From Sphingopyxis sp. H053 (lineage in GTDB: Bacteria > Pseudomonadota > Alphaproteobacteria > Sphingomonadales > Sphingomonadaceae), in assembly GCF_001468225.1 (NCBI RefSeq), contig NZ_LNRU01000003.1, positions 248,001 to 312,000 on the forward strand: a stretch of 64,000 nucleotides of DNA, written 5' to 3'. Within the stretch, counting starts at the first letter, position 1. Each line of letters starts with the position of its first letter. Position numbers and translations under genes: made by a program. Under the pieces are notes generated by a model, which ran no database searches, was not told the DNA's origin, and saw only the letters and a program-made list of their open reading frames with translations. This document shows, one piece after another, positions 28,725 to 37,083 of the stretch.

Positions 28725-29968
28725 CCGAACGGCTTGTCGATCGACGGCGGCGGCTCGCTGAACCACTTGGGTCCGCTGTCGGTCATATAGAAACAGTCCT
28801 CGAGCCGGATGCCGAACTCGCCGGGGATATAGATGCCGGGCTCGTTCGAGAAACACATGCCGGGCGCGAGCTTTGTCGTCTCGCCGCGCACCAGATTGAC
28901 CGGCTCGTGCCCGTCGAGGCCAATGCCATGGCCGGTGCGGTGCGAGGTGCCTGGCAGCTTGTAGCCGGGGCCCCAGCCGAGGCTCTCATAATAGGCGCGC
29001 ACCGCGTCATCGACCTGGCCCGCGGGCGTGCCGAGCTTTGCCGCGGCGAAGGCGACGTCCTGTCCCTTGCGCATCTGGTCCCATACCTGCCGCTGGCGCG
29101 CGCTCGCCTTGCCGTAAACGAAGCTGCGCGAGATGTCGGATTGATAGCCGTGCACGGTCGCGCCGCAGTCCATCAGCACGACCTCGCCGTTCTTCACCGC
29201 CTGCGGCTTGCCCGACCCGTGCGGATAGGCACTCGCCTCGCCGAGCAGGATCAGCTCGAACTCGCTCTTGCCGCCAAGCGCGATGGTCGCGGCCTTCATG
29301 ATCGCCCCGATGTCGGACGGCGTCATCCCCGCCTCGACGCGCGGCGCGGTGTGGCGATAGGCGGCGAGCGTGATGTCGGCGGCGATCTGCATCAGCGCGA
29401 TTTCGGCGGGCGACTTGTGCATCCGGCACCCGCGCACGACGGGCGCGCCGTTGACGACGGTCGCCTGCGGCATCGCTTTCTCAAGGCCGTCGACGGCGAA
29501 ATAGCGCACCGTTTCCTCGACGCCGATCTTGCCCTTCGTCAGTCCGCGCTTGCCGAGCCAGGCGGCGACCGCGGCGAGCGGATTCTCATCCTCGTTCCAC
29601 GTCAGCACCTCGGCCTCGATCCCAAGGCTTTCGCGCACCGACGGTTCTTCGAAAAAGGGCGTGACGATCGCGACCTCACCCTCGCGCGTCAGCACCGCAG
29701 CGGTCAGCCGCTCGCTGCGCCACCATTCGACCCCGGTGAAATAGATGAGGCTCGACCCCGGCTCGATCAACAGCGCGCCGATGTCGTTCGCGCGCATCAG
29801 CTCTTTCGCCTTGGCGATCCGTGCCATGCGCTCGGCCTTGCCGATCGGCACCGCCTTGGCGGCGAGATTGGGGAGACCGGCGGTATCGGCGGCGAACGCC
29901 GGCGCGGGCAAAGTCGCCGCCAGTCCGCCGATCGCCGCGGTGCCCAGAAATTGCCGTCGCTGCATCAT
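28721..29968 (-). CDS. Tat-exported M24 family metallopeptidase (Xaa-Pro type)
   Basis: Product of 415 aa with a twin-arginine signal (MMQRRQFLGTAAIGGLAATLPAPAFA), hence exported folded to the periplasm. The pita-bread C-terminal domain has all dinuclear metal ligands: the two Asp in MDCGATVHGYQSDISR, His in RTGHGIGLDGHE, Glu in SNEPGIYIPGE and Glu in IRLEDCF. The N-terminal creatinase-like domain covers about 40-180. It should cleave peptides N-terminal to proline. It is the last gene of the operon starting at 32748, 13 bp after the lipoprotein gene. Confidence 0.9.
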   Translation of the reverse strand: MMQRRQFLGTAAIGGLAATLPAPAFAADTAGLPNLAAKAVPIGKAERMARIAKAKELMRANDIGALLIEPGSSLIYFTGVEWWRSERLTAAVLTREGEVAIVTPFFEEPSVRESLGIEAEVLTWNEDENPLAAVAAWLGKRGLTKGKIGVEETVRYFAVDGLEKAMPQATVVNGAPVVRGCRMHKSPAEIALMQIAADITLAAYRHTAPRVEAGMTPSDIGAIMKAATIALGGKSEFELILLGEASAYPHGSGKPQAVKNGEVVLMDCGATVHGYQSDISRSFVYGKASARQRQVWDQMRKGQDVAFAAAKLGTPAGQVDDAVRAYYESLGWGPGYKLPGTSHRTGHGIGLDGHEPVNLVRGETTKLAPGMCFSNEPGIYIPGEFGIRLEDCFYMTDSGPKWFSEPPPSIDKPFG

Positions 29969-29981
29969 TGCTTTCTCTCCG

Positions 29982-30986
29982 TCAGTTTCGGGGCGTCATG
30001 GGTATACTTAAGGGCGGCGGCAATTTTTCATTGATGCGCTGCATCTCTTCGCTGCGGCGATCACTATATTGCCTCATCAGGTCTTGGCAGAACCGCCGGG
30101 CGGTCTGTGTCCCGAGCAGGCCCGGCTCTGCCACGATATCGGCCCATGACAGTCCATCAGCAACGCACATCAGGTCTTGGAAGTCCCGCGCGTAAATTAC
30201 GTCAGAAAAATAGGCAAACAATCGTCCGCGCCGCGTAGCAACGACCGATGCGGTCTCGTTATCCTCGATCAACGGTATCGCCCACGTCACACCATCCCCG
30301 GCTTTCATCATCTTCGCCGACGCCGCGACGGCATCGTAGGGCCGATATGCCGAGCCTTTCGGCCGAACTTCCCGGATCAGCGTAACGCTGACCTCGCCTG
30401 CCGAGACCTTGTCTTCGACGATATAGTCCGGCCTTGCCTTGCGGCTTTTCCACTCATCCAGCAGGGCCAACTGGTCGGCCGGCGGCAGCTTGCAATCGAG
30501 GTCCGGCATATACATGCGCGCCCAGACGAACCCCGGCGCGATCGGCCCGTCCGGAAGCCGGTCCCATCGCATTTCCATTCGGCACACATCGATCTTGTCC
30601 TTCCGCTCGACCCGGCCATTATTGTAATCGTCGAGCGATACATAATGGCCATAAGGCACGGCGTAAAACACACCCTTGCGGGGTGTCACGGCGCCAATGA
30701 TGGTCCGCGGGCGCGCAGGGTTGGCAGGAAAAACGGTATAAACGCCGACATGAGGCTGATATTTTTTGTCGCGCGCTTCTTCTGCTGCCCATTTCCGCAG
30801 CAGGCCGACGACATCACGATGGGACTGCTTCAGACGCTCGATATCGGTCCCGCCGGGGAACGGCAGCGTAATGATTTCACGCTCGACAAAGGATGCTGCT
30901 GACGGCTCGGCCGCGCAGCTTGCGATCGGGAACACAAGGGCAATGCTGATCGCAGCCGTCAAGCTTTGCCGCCAGATCGTCAGCAT
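29982..30986 (-). CDS. Putative lipoprotein of unknown function
   Basis: Product of 334 aa. The signal sequence ends in FPIASC (Cys24), a plausible lipobox. The mature part is mixed alpha/beta with several cysteines (VCRMEM, LDCKLPP, LMCVAD, FCQDL) and no domain I recognise. The ATG at 30986 has GAGGGG about 7 nt upstream. It starts 11 bp after the DUF1343 stop and is followed 13 bp later by the M24 peptidase, so it is part of a four-gene envelope/peptidase operon. Confidence 0.75.
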   Translation of the reverse strand: MLTIWRQSLTAAISIALVFPIASCAAEPSAASFVEREIITLPFPGGTDIERLKQSHRDVVGLLRKWAAEEARDKKYQPHVGVYTVFPANPARPRTIIGAVTPRKGVFYAVPYGHYVSLDDYNNGRVERKDKIDVCRMEMRWDRLPDGPIAPGFVWARMYMPDLDCKLPPADQLALLDEWKSRKARPDYIVEDKVSAGEVSVTLIREVRPKGSAYRPYDAVAASAKMMKAGDGVTWAIPLIEDNETASVVATRRGRLFAYFSDVIYARDFQDLMCVADGLSWADIVAEPGLLGTQTARRFCQDLMRQYSDRRSEEMQRINEKLPPPLSIPMTPRN

Positions 30987-30997
30987 TTGTTCGCCCC

Positions 30998-32203
30998 TCA
31001 ATAAATCAGCAAATCCGCGATTTCCGCGCGCCACGCCGCCTCGTCGGGCAGCGCCAGCGCGTCGAGATCGCCCGCATCTGCACCCGCATCGTCGACCCAC
31101 TCGCGCAGGCCCGGTCCGCCGTTGATCACATCGATCGCGAGCACATCGTCGGTATACTCATATTTGAAATCCTTGCCGCGCCAGATCGGATAGTCGGGAT
31201 AGAGGCTGCGGATCGCCTTGAAGCCCAATGCCTGCACGCGCCACGGCTGGAATGCGGCATCGTCGTACCACGGCCCGTCGGCATGGATATGCACGCCGCT
31301 GTTGAGGTGGCCGACATGCTTGTGAAAGGTCGGCTGGAACCAGATATCGCGCAGCTTGCACCCGCCGAGCCATTGCGGCGCGAGGCGCTGCATTTCGGCG
31401 ATCACCGCCTTGGCGTCGATGTCGGGCGCGCCGAACAGTTCGAGCGGACGCGTCGTCCCCCGGCCCTCGCTCAAAGTCGCCCCTTCGACCATCACCGTGC
31501 CGGCATAGGCGCGCGCCATGTTGACGTTCGCGGCGTTCGGACTCGGGTTGATCCACACGCGGCCCTCCGGCCAGCCGAAGCCCGGACCTTTCGGGTCCCA
31601 TCCCTCCATCTCGATCACGCGATAATCGACATCGAGCCCGAAGTGGCGGATAAACCAGTGCCCGATCTCGCCCATCGTGAGGCCGTGGCGCATCACCATC
31701 GGTCCCGCGCCGACGAAGCTTTCCCAGCCGGGCAGAAGCCGCGTGCCCTCGACCGGACGCCCGGCCGGATTGGGCCGGTCGAGCACCCACACCGCCTTGC
31801 CATGCTGCGCCGCGGCCTCGAGGATGTAGAGCAGGGTCGTGACATAGGTGTAGATGCGGCAGCCGAGATCCTGCAGGTCGACCAGCATCACGTCGAAGGT
31901 GTGCATCGACTGCCCCGACGGCCGGCGCACTTCGCCATAGAGGCTGAACACCGGCATGCCATAGGTCGGATCGGTGAAGTCGGGCGACTCCATCATATTG
32001 TCCTGAAGGTCGCCGCGAACGCCATGCTGCGGCCCGAACACCGCGGTGATGTCGAGCCCCGAAGCGACGAGTGCGTCGACGCTGTGCGTCAGGTCGGCGG
32101 TGACCGACGCCGGGTGCGCGAGCAGCGCAACGCGCTTTCCTTCGAGCGGTTTGCGAAGCGCCGGATCGGCGAGCAGGCGGTCGATACCGAAGTGAACAGT
32201 CAT
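30998..32203 (-). CDS. DUF1343 family, NamZ-like exo-beta-N-acetylmuramidase
   Basis: Product of 401 aa of the family that includes B. subtilis NamZ, which removes terminal N-acetylmuramic acid from peptidoglycan fragments. Landmarks are GKRVALLAHPASV, TAVFGPQHGVRGD, MLVDLQDLGCRIYTYV and the Asn-rich WINPSPNAANVNMARAYAGTVMVEGATLSEGRGTTRPLE. The ATG at 32203 overlaps the preceding DOMON gene stop by 4 bases. No signal peptide is visible, so it would act in the cytoplasm on recycled muropeptides. Substrate inferred from the family. Confidence 0.87.
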   Translation of the reverse strand: MTVHFGIDRLLADPALRKPLEGKRVALLAHPASVTADLTHSVDALVASGLDITAVFGPQHGVRGDLQDNMMESPDFTDPTYGMPVFSLYGEVRRPSGQSMHTFDVMLVDLQDLGCRIYTYVTTLLYILEAAAQHGKAVWVLDRPNPAGRPVEGTRLLPGWESFVGAGPMVMRHGLTMGEIGHWFIRHFGLDVDYRVIEMEGWDPKGPGFGWPEGRVWINPSPNAANVNMARAYAGTVMVEGATLSEGRGTTRPLELFGAPDIDAKAVIAEMQRLAPQWLGGCKLRDIWFQPTFHKHVGHLNSGVHIHADGPWYDDAAFQPWRVQALGFKAIRSLYPDYPIWRGKDFKYEYTDDVLAIDVINGGPGLREWVDDAGADAGDLDALALPDEAAWRAEIADLLIY

Positions 32204-32748
32204 GCCGCGTCGGGTGCCCCAAGCGTGAGCGCAAAGCAATCGGGATGATGGAAGTCGGGCTTGCCCGGCGGGTGCGCGAGCGCCCAATAGCTTTTGGTGC
32301 CGTCGAGCTCCTCGATCACCGCCGACAGCGCCAATTTTGCGCCATTATCGGGAAAAATGCCGGGCTCGACGCGCAGCGCATAGCTTTGATCGCCCTTCTC
32401 CGCCGCCATTTCCCATGGCGCGAGATCGTCCGTGCGGAGAAGCGAGCGATAATCGTCGAACTGGTAGCAGGCCCAGCGGCCGTCGGGCGAATAGTTGAAC
32501 TCGGTATAATCGGGCTCGCCCTCTTCGGTCAGGAATGCCTCGAAGCAAGTGCTTTCCCAAAGGCCATCGGTCGCGCTGTCGGCGATCACGAGTTCGCCCT
32601 GTCCGTCGGGCAGCACCAGCGCGGCGATCGCACCGTCGACGATGAAGCGCAGCGCAAAACCGTCCTCGAACGACAGCGAGACCTCGACCGCGACGGCGCG
32701 CACGGCCTTTCCCGGGGTGCCGGGGTGACAGATCAATTCCCTGCGCAT
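32200..32748 (-). CDS. DOMON-like domain protein
   Basis: Product of 182 aa, beta-rich and soluble, with no signal peptide. The segment [41 protein letters not shown] matches DOMON-like domains, which bind heme or sugars in other proteins. It is the first gene of the operon with DUF1343, the lipoprotein and M24 peptidase, and is divergent from tyrS over only about 40 bp. The start could also be an ATG at 32757. Confidence 0.75.
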   Translation of the reverse strand: MRRELICHPGTPGKAVRAVAVEVSLSFEDGFALRFIVDGAIAALVLPDGQGELVIADSATDGLWESTCFEAFLTEEGEPDYTEFNYSPDGRWACYQFDDYRSLLRTDDLAPWEMAAEKGDQSYALRVEPGIFPDNGAKLALSAVIEELDGTKSYWALAHPPGKPDFHHPDCFALTLGAPDAA

Positions 32749-32789
32749 GCTATCCAAATATCAAACCCCATGCTAAGCGCCCGCCCGCT

Positions 32790-34016
32790 ATGACCAGTTA
32801 CAAATCCGACCTGCTGCGCCTGCTCGACGAGCGAGGCTATATCCATCAGACGACCGACGCGGAAGGGCTCGATGCGCTCGCCGCCAAACAAGTCGTCCCG
32901 GGATATATCGGCTTCGACGCGACGGCGCCCAGCCTGCATGTCGGCAGCCTCGTCCAGATCATGATGCTGCGCCGCCTGCAACAGACGGGGCACAAGCCCG
33001 TCGTGCTGATGGGCGGCGGGACGACGCGGATCGGCGACCCCACGGGCCGCGACGAAAGCCGCAAGATGCTGTCGGACGAAACGATCGCGGCGAACATCGC
33101 GTCGATCTTCAGCATCTTTCAGCAATTCCTCAGCTTCGGCGACGGGCCGACCGACGCGGTGATGGTCGACAATCAGGACTGGCTCGGCCAGCTCGGCTAT
33201 ATCGAGCTGCTGCAGGAAGTCGGCACACACTTCACGATCAACCGCATGATGACCTTCGATTCGGTCAAGCTACGGCTCGAGCGCGAACAGCCGATGACCT
33301 TCCTCGAATTCAACTATATGATCCTGCAGGGCTATGATTTCCGCCACCTGTCGAAGGACATGAATGTCCGTCTGCAAATGGGCGGATCGGATCAGTGGGG
33401 CAATATCGTCAACGGCATGGAGCTGGGCCGCCGGATGGATGGCGCCGACCTTTACGGCCTGACGACTCCGCTGCTGACCACCGCGGCGGGCGCCAAAATG
33501 GGCAAAACCGCCGCCGGCGCGGTGTGGCTTAATCCCGAACAGCTGTCCCATTTTGACTATTGGCAATATTGGCGCAACTGCGACGACCGCGACGTCGGCA
33601 AGTTCCTCAAGCTCTTCACCGACCTGCCGCTCGACGAGATCGCGCGGCTCGAAGCGCTCGAGGGCGCGGAGATCAACGAGGCCAAGAAGATCCTCGCGAA
33701 CGAAGCGACCGCGATGTGCCGCGGCGCCGACGCCGCGAAAGCCGCCGCCGAGACCGCGACGCAAACCTTTGAAAAGGGGCAGATCGGCGGCGACCTTCCG
33801 CAAGCCGTCGCGCCCGCCGAGGGGATCAGCGTCGTCGATGCGCTGCGCGAACTGGGCTTCGCCGGCTCGAACAAAGAGGCACGCCGCAAGCTCGACGAGG
33901 GCGCGGTGAAGGTTGACGGCGCGGTCGTTCGCGACCCGCAGCACCTGATCCAGCCCGGTGCGAACCCCGTTCCGCTCAGCCTCGGGTCAAAAAAACATGG
34001 CCTTGTGACCCGGTAA
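32790..34016 (+). CDS. tyrS: Tyrosyl-tRNA synthetase
   Basis: Charges tRNA-Tyr. The 408-aa class I enzyme has the HIGH-like motif in PSLHVGSL (about 48-55), tyrosine-binding residues in YDFRHLS and [12 protein letters not shown], the KMSKS-like loop KMGKTAAG (about 237-244) and a C-terminal S4 RNA-binding domain ([30 protein letters not shown]). Full length for the TyrRS class found in proteobacteria. It is divergent from the DOMON operon and is followed by a PilZ gene. Confidence 0.97.
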   Translation: MTSYKSDLLRLLDERGYIHQTTDAEGLDALAAKQVVPGYIGFDATAPSLHVGSLVQIMMLRRLQQTGHKPVVLMGGGTTRIGDPTGRDESRKMLSDETIAANIASIFSIFQQFLSFGDGPTDAVMVDNQDWLGQLGYIELLQEVGTHFTINRMMTFDSVKLRLEREQPMTFLEFNYMILQGYDFRHLSKDMNVRLQMGGSDQWGNIVNGMELGRRMDGADLYGLTTPLLTTAAGAKMGKTAAGAVWLNPEQLSHFDYWQYWRNCDDRDVGKFLKLFTDLPLDEIARLEALEGAEINEAKKILANEATAMCRGADAAKAAAETATQTFEKGQIGGDLPQAVAPAEGISVVDALRELGFAGSNKEARRKLDEGAVKVDGAVVRDPQHLIQPGANPVPLSLGSKKHGLVTR

Positions 34017-34063
34017 CGCGCACAGACGCATTTACGACTTCTTCAGCAATCGGATGGATCGTC

Positions 34064-34432
34064 ATGGCCAAATCAACAAGGTCCACGAATATGCGCAAGA
34101 TTGACACGAGCAAGGCCCATTATGTCGGCCTCGACCAGCGGATCGCTCCGCGTAGCGACGTCTATTGCCGCCTCCCCTTCGTCATGCCCGACGGACGGCA
34201 GGAAATGTGCACCTGCGTCAACATCAGCGCCGACGGTATGCTGATGCGCTTCGAACGCGGACTGGAGATCGGCGATCTCGTCGTTTTCCGCATGCCGATC
34301 ATCGGCCGCACCTCGGCGAAGGTCGTCTGGTCGCTCGCCGGCAAGACCGGTGTGCAGTTCGACAAGTCGATCTCGGTCGAAGATTATCTGCCGATGATCC
34401 GCGCCATGGGTGCACGGGGCGACGTCAACTAA
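34064..34432 (+). CDS. PilZ domain protein (putative c-di-GMP receptor)
   Basis: Product of 122 aa, essentially a single PilZ domain. Both c-di-GMP-binding motifs are present: RIAPR (RxxxR, about 27-31) and NISADG (D/NxSxxG, about 52-57). It should therefore bind cyclic di-GMP and act through a partner protein. An in-frame ATG at 34091 is an alternative start. It stands alone after tyrS, followed by inverted palindromic repeats. Another c-di-GMP gene, the EAL protein at 40659, is in the window but not linked. Confidence 0.85.
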   Translation: MAKSTRSTNMRKIDTSKAHYVGLDQRIAPRSDVYCRLPFVMPDGRQEMCTCVNISADGMLMRFERGLEIGDLVVFRMPIIGRTSAKVVWSLAGKTGVQFDKSISVEDYLPMIRAMGARGDVN

Positions 34433-34463
34433 GAACATTGCAAGCAGCGGGACGTTCTTCCCC

Positions 34464-34566
34464 CCCCCTCCCGCTTGCGGGAGGGGTCGGGGGAGGGTCT
34501 GTCTATGCAAACTGCCGACGGTGGAAGGACATGCCCTCCCCTAACCCCTCCCGCAAGCGGGAGGGG
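34464..34566. repeat. Inverted pair of CCCCTCCCGC palindromic repeats without a gene between
   Basis: Two copies of the same family as the 36-bp repeats flanking DUF559, at 34464-34498 and 34532-34566, inverted and separated by 33 bp. They lie between the convergent PilZ and recG genes. This is the empty counterpart of the DUF559 unit. Confidence 0.88.
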
Positions 34567-34571
34567 GACTA

Positions 34572-36638
34572 TCAACCACTCCGCAGCAGCGGCACCGCCG
34601 CGTCGCGCTCGAACAGATAGAGGCAGAGCCGCACCGCTTCCGCGCGCGCGCCATCCATCCCGCCGTCGCGTTCGACGAACAGCCGCGCGTCGTCGTGCGC
34701 GACGGGCAGCAGCCGCACCAGTTGTTCGGGGGTTGCCAGCCGGTAGTCGGCATCGCCCGACTGTTTGAGCCCGAGCAGTTCGCCGCCGCCGCGCAGCTCG
34801 AGATCCTTTTCGGCAATCACGAAACCGTCGTTCGTATCGCGCATCAACGCGAGCCGCTCGCGCGCGGTTTCGGACAGATTTTGCGAGCGCAGCAACAGGC
34901 ACACCGATTTCGCGGTGCCGCGCCCGACGCGGCCACGCAGCTGATGGAGCTGCGCGAGCCCGAAATTCTCGGCATGCTCGACGATCATCAGGCTGGCGGC
35001 GGGCACATCGACCCCCACCTCGATCACCGTCGTCGCGACGAGCACCCCGATCTCGCCCGCCTGGAAACGCGCCATGACGGCATCCTTTTCGGGCCCCTTC
35101 ATCCTCCCATGGACGAGTCCGACGCGATGCTCGCCGAGCCGCGCGCGCAGCAGGGCGGCGCGCTCCTCGGCCGCCGCGAGTTCGCTGACCTCGCTCTCGG
35201 CGACGAGCGGACACACCCAATAGGCCTGCGCGCCGCTCGCGAGATGGCGGTCGAGGCCGTCGACGACGTCGTCGAGCCGGTCGAGCGAAATGACGCGCGT
35301 ATCGACCGGGGTGCGCCCCGGCGGCATCTCGTCGATCTGTGACACGTCCATCTCGCCATGATTTGCGAGCTGCAGCGTGCGCGGGATCGGGGTTGCGGTC
35401 ATTACCAGCAGATGCGGCGGGCGCGCCGCCTTTTGGGTGAGCATCAGCCGCTGCGCGACGCCGAAACGATGCTGCTCGTCGACGACGACGAGCGCGAGAT
35501 CCTTGTAGGTCACCGCCTGCTGGAAAATCGCGTGGGTGCCGACGAGGATATCGATGCTGCCGTCGGCCAGCCCCATCAAAGTCGATTCTCGCGCCTTGCC
35601 CTTGTCCCGCCCGGTGAGGATCGCAAGATTCACCGGCAGGCCGCCGAGCATCCGCTGCAAGGTCGCAAAATGCTGGCGCGCGAGGATTTCGGTCGGCGCG
35701 AGCAGCGCCGCCTGCGTCCCCGCCTCGACCGCCGCGAGCATCGCGCGCAGCGCGACGAGCGTCTTGCCCGACCCGACATCGCCCTGCAGCATGCGCAGCA
35801 TCGGCGTGTCCTGCGCCATGTCGCCGGCGATCTCGCGCCCGACGCGCTCCTGCGCGCCGGTGAGCCCAAAGGGCAGCTTCAGCGCATCGGTCAGCCTGCC
35901 ATCGCCGACGATCGGGCGGCCTTTGCGCGTCCTGAGGCCTTGGCGGATCAGCATCAGCGCGACCTGGCTTGCGAAAATCTCGTCATAGGCGAGCCGGTCG
36001 CGCGCCGCCTCGTCGCGCGGGCTCGCGTGCGCACGCTCCATCGCTTCTCGCCACGCGGGCCAATTCCGGCTGGCAAGCAAGGCCGTGTCGATCCATTCGG
36101 CGAGTTCGGGCCGTCGTTCGAGCGCGACCTGCCCCAGCTGCGACAGCCGCGCGTTGGTGAGGCCCTCTGTCAATGGATAGACGGGCTCGTGCTCGGCGAT
36201 GCCCGCCTCGTCGCCCGGCTCGACGACCTGATCAGGATGCACGATCTGACGCATCTCGCCATAAAGGTCGAGCCGGCCCGACACCCGGCGCTTCTCGCCC
36301 AGGGGAAAGAGCTTGCGCGCCAGCCCCGACGTGCGCCCGAAATAGACGAGGCGGACATGATCGCCCGCATCGTCGAACGCCTCGACCCCGAACGGCGCGC
36401 GCGGGCTACGGCCGGCGCGGTAATCCTGCGCGGTCAGCTCGACGATGATCGTCTGCCCCGCCTGCGCCTGATCGAGCCGATCGACCGGAAAGCGCGAGAT
36501 CAATCCCGTCGGCAAATGGAACAGCACATCGACGACGCGCTCCAGCCCCAGCCGCGTCAGCGGCTTGGCAAGCTGCGGCCCGACGCCTTTCAAGTCGGTG
36601 AGCGCGGCAAAGAGCGGATTGAGTATCTCGGGTCGCAT
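34572..36638 (-). CDS. recG: ATP-dependent DNA helicase RecG
   Basis: Remodels stalled replication forks and branched recombination intermediates. The 688-aa product has the N-terminal wedge domain, helicase motifs Walker A GDVGSGKTLVA (about 292-302), DEQH box VVVDEQHRFGVAQR, motif [11 protein letters not shown], and motifs [37 protein letters not shown]. Complete for the family. It is a minus-strand single-gene unit, divergent from sdhE-mfd. Confidence 0.97.
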   Translation of the reverse strand: MRPEILNPLFAALTDLKGVGPQLAKPLTRLGLERVVDVLFHLPTGLISRFPVDRLDQAQAGQTIIVELTAQDYRAGRSPRAPFGVEAFDDAGDHVRLVYFGRTSGLARKLFPLGEKRRVSGRLDLYGEMRQIVHPDQVVEPGDEAGIAEHEPVYPLTEGLTNARLSQLGQVALERRPELAEWIDTALLASRNWPAWREAMERAHASPRDEAARDRLAYDEIFASQVALMLIRQGLRTRKGRPIVGDGRLTDALKLPFGLTGAQERVGREIAGDMAQDTPMLRMLQGDVGSGKTLVALRAMLAAVEAGTQAALLAPTEILARQHFATLQRMLGGLPVNLAILTGRDKGKARESTLMGLADGSIDILVGTHAIFQQAVTYKDLALVVVDEQHRFGVAQRLMLTQKAARPPHLLVMTATPIPRTLQLANHGEMDVSQIDEMPPGRTPVDTRVISLDRLDDVVDGLDRHLASGAQAYWVCPLVAESEVSELAAAEERAALLRARLGEHRVGLVHGRMKGPEKDAVMARFQAGEIGVLVATTVIEVGVDVPAASLMIVEHAENFGLAQLHQLRGRVGRGTAKSVCLLLRSQNLSETARERLALMRDTNDGFVIAEKDLELRGGGELLGLKQSGDADYRLATPEQLVRLLPVAHDDARLFVERDGGMDGARAEAVRLCLYLFERDAAVPLLRSG

Positions 36639-36690
36639 GGCTAGGGCGTGTCTAAACCTGAACCCTTCATCTTGCCCAGCCCTTCATCTC

Positions 36691-36771
36691 CGTTCGCATC
36701 GAGCGAAGTCGAGATGCCCATCGGAGTAGCGCAAGGCCGATGGGTGTCTCGACTTCGCTCGACACGAACGG
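36691..36771. repeat. Palindromic repeat, TCGAGCGAAGTCGAGA family, copy 2
   Basis: Inverted relative to 8429-8508, with roughly 90 percent identity by eye over 80 bp. It lies between divergent recG and sdhE, so it cannot be a terminator for both and may separate their promoters. Confidence 0.9.
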
Positions 36772-36822
36772 AACGGGATGAAGTTCGTTGATGCCACTTT
36801 CGACCGTTCTAAAAGGCCCGCC

Positions 36823-37083
36823 ATGCAAGACCGCCTCAAACGCCTGAAATTCCGTGCCTGGCACCGCGGCACGCGCGAGGCCGATTATATGATCGGCGGC
36901 TTCTTCGACCGCTACTCGGCCGAATGGAGCGAAGCGGAACTCAGCTGGTACGAAGCCGTTGTCGAGGAAGACGACGTCGACATCATGGCGTGGGCGCTCG
37001 GCACGGGCCAGCCGCCCGCGCATCTCGACCGACCGGAGATGATCGCCGCGATGCGCCGCCTGGACTATATCCCGCTGCCATGA
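36823..37083 (+). CDS. sdhE: Succinate dehydrogenase assembly factor SdhE (FAD assembly)
   Basis: Small cytoplasmic protein of 86 aa that helps attach FAD covalently to the SdhA flavoprotein. The hallmark RGTRE (RGxxE, about 14-18) is present, followed by the helical-bundle core DYMIGGFFDRYSAEWSEAELSWYEAVVEEDDVDIMAW. The ATG at 36823 has AAAGG upstream. The stop overlaps the mfd start by 4 bases (ATGA). Pairing of sdhE with mfd or recG is common in alphaproteobacteria; the functional link is unclear. Confidence 0.93.
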   Translation: MQDRLKRLKFRAWHRGTREADYMIGGFFDRYSAEWSEAELSWYEAVVEEDDVDIMAWALGTGQPPAHLDRPEMIAAMRRLDYIPLP

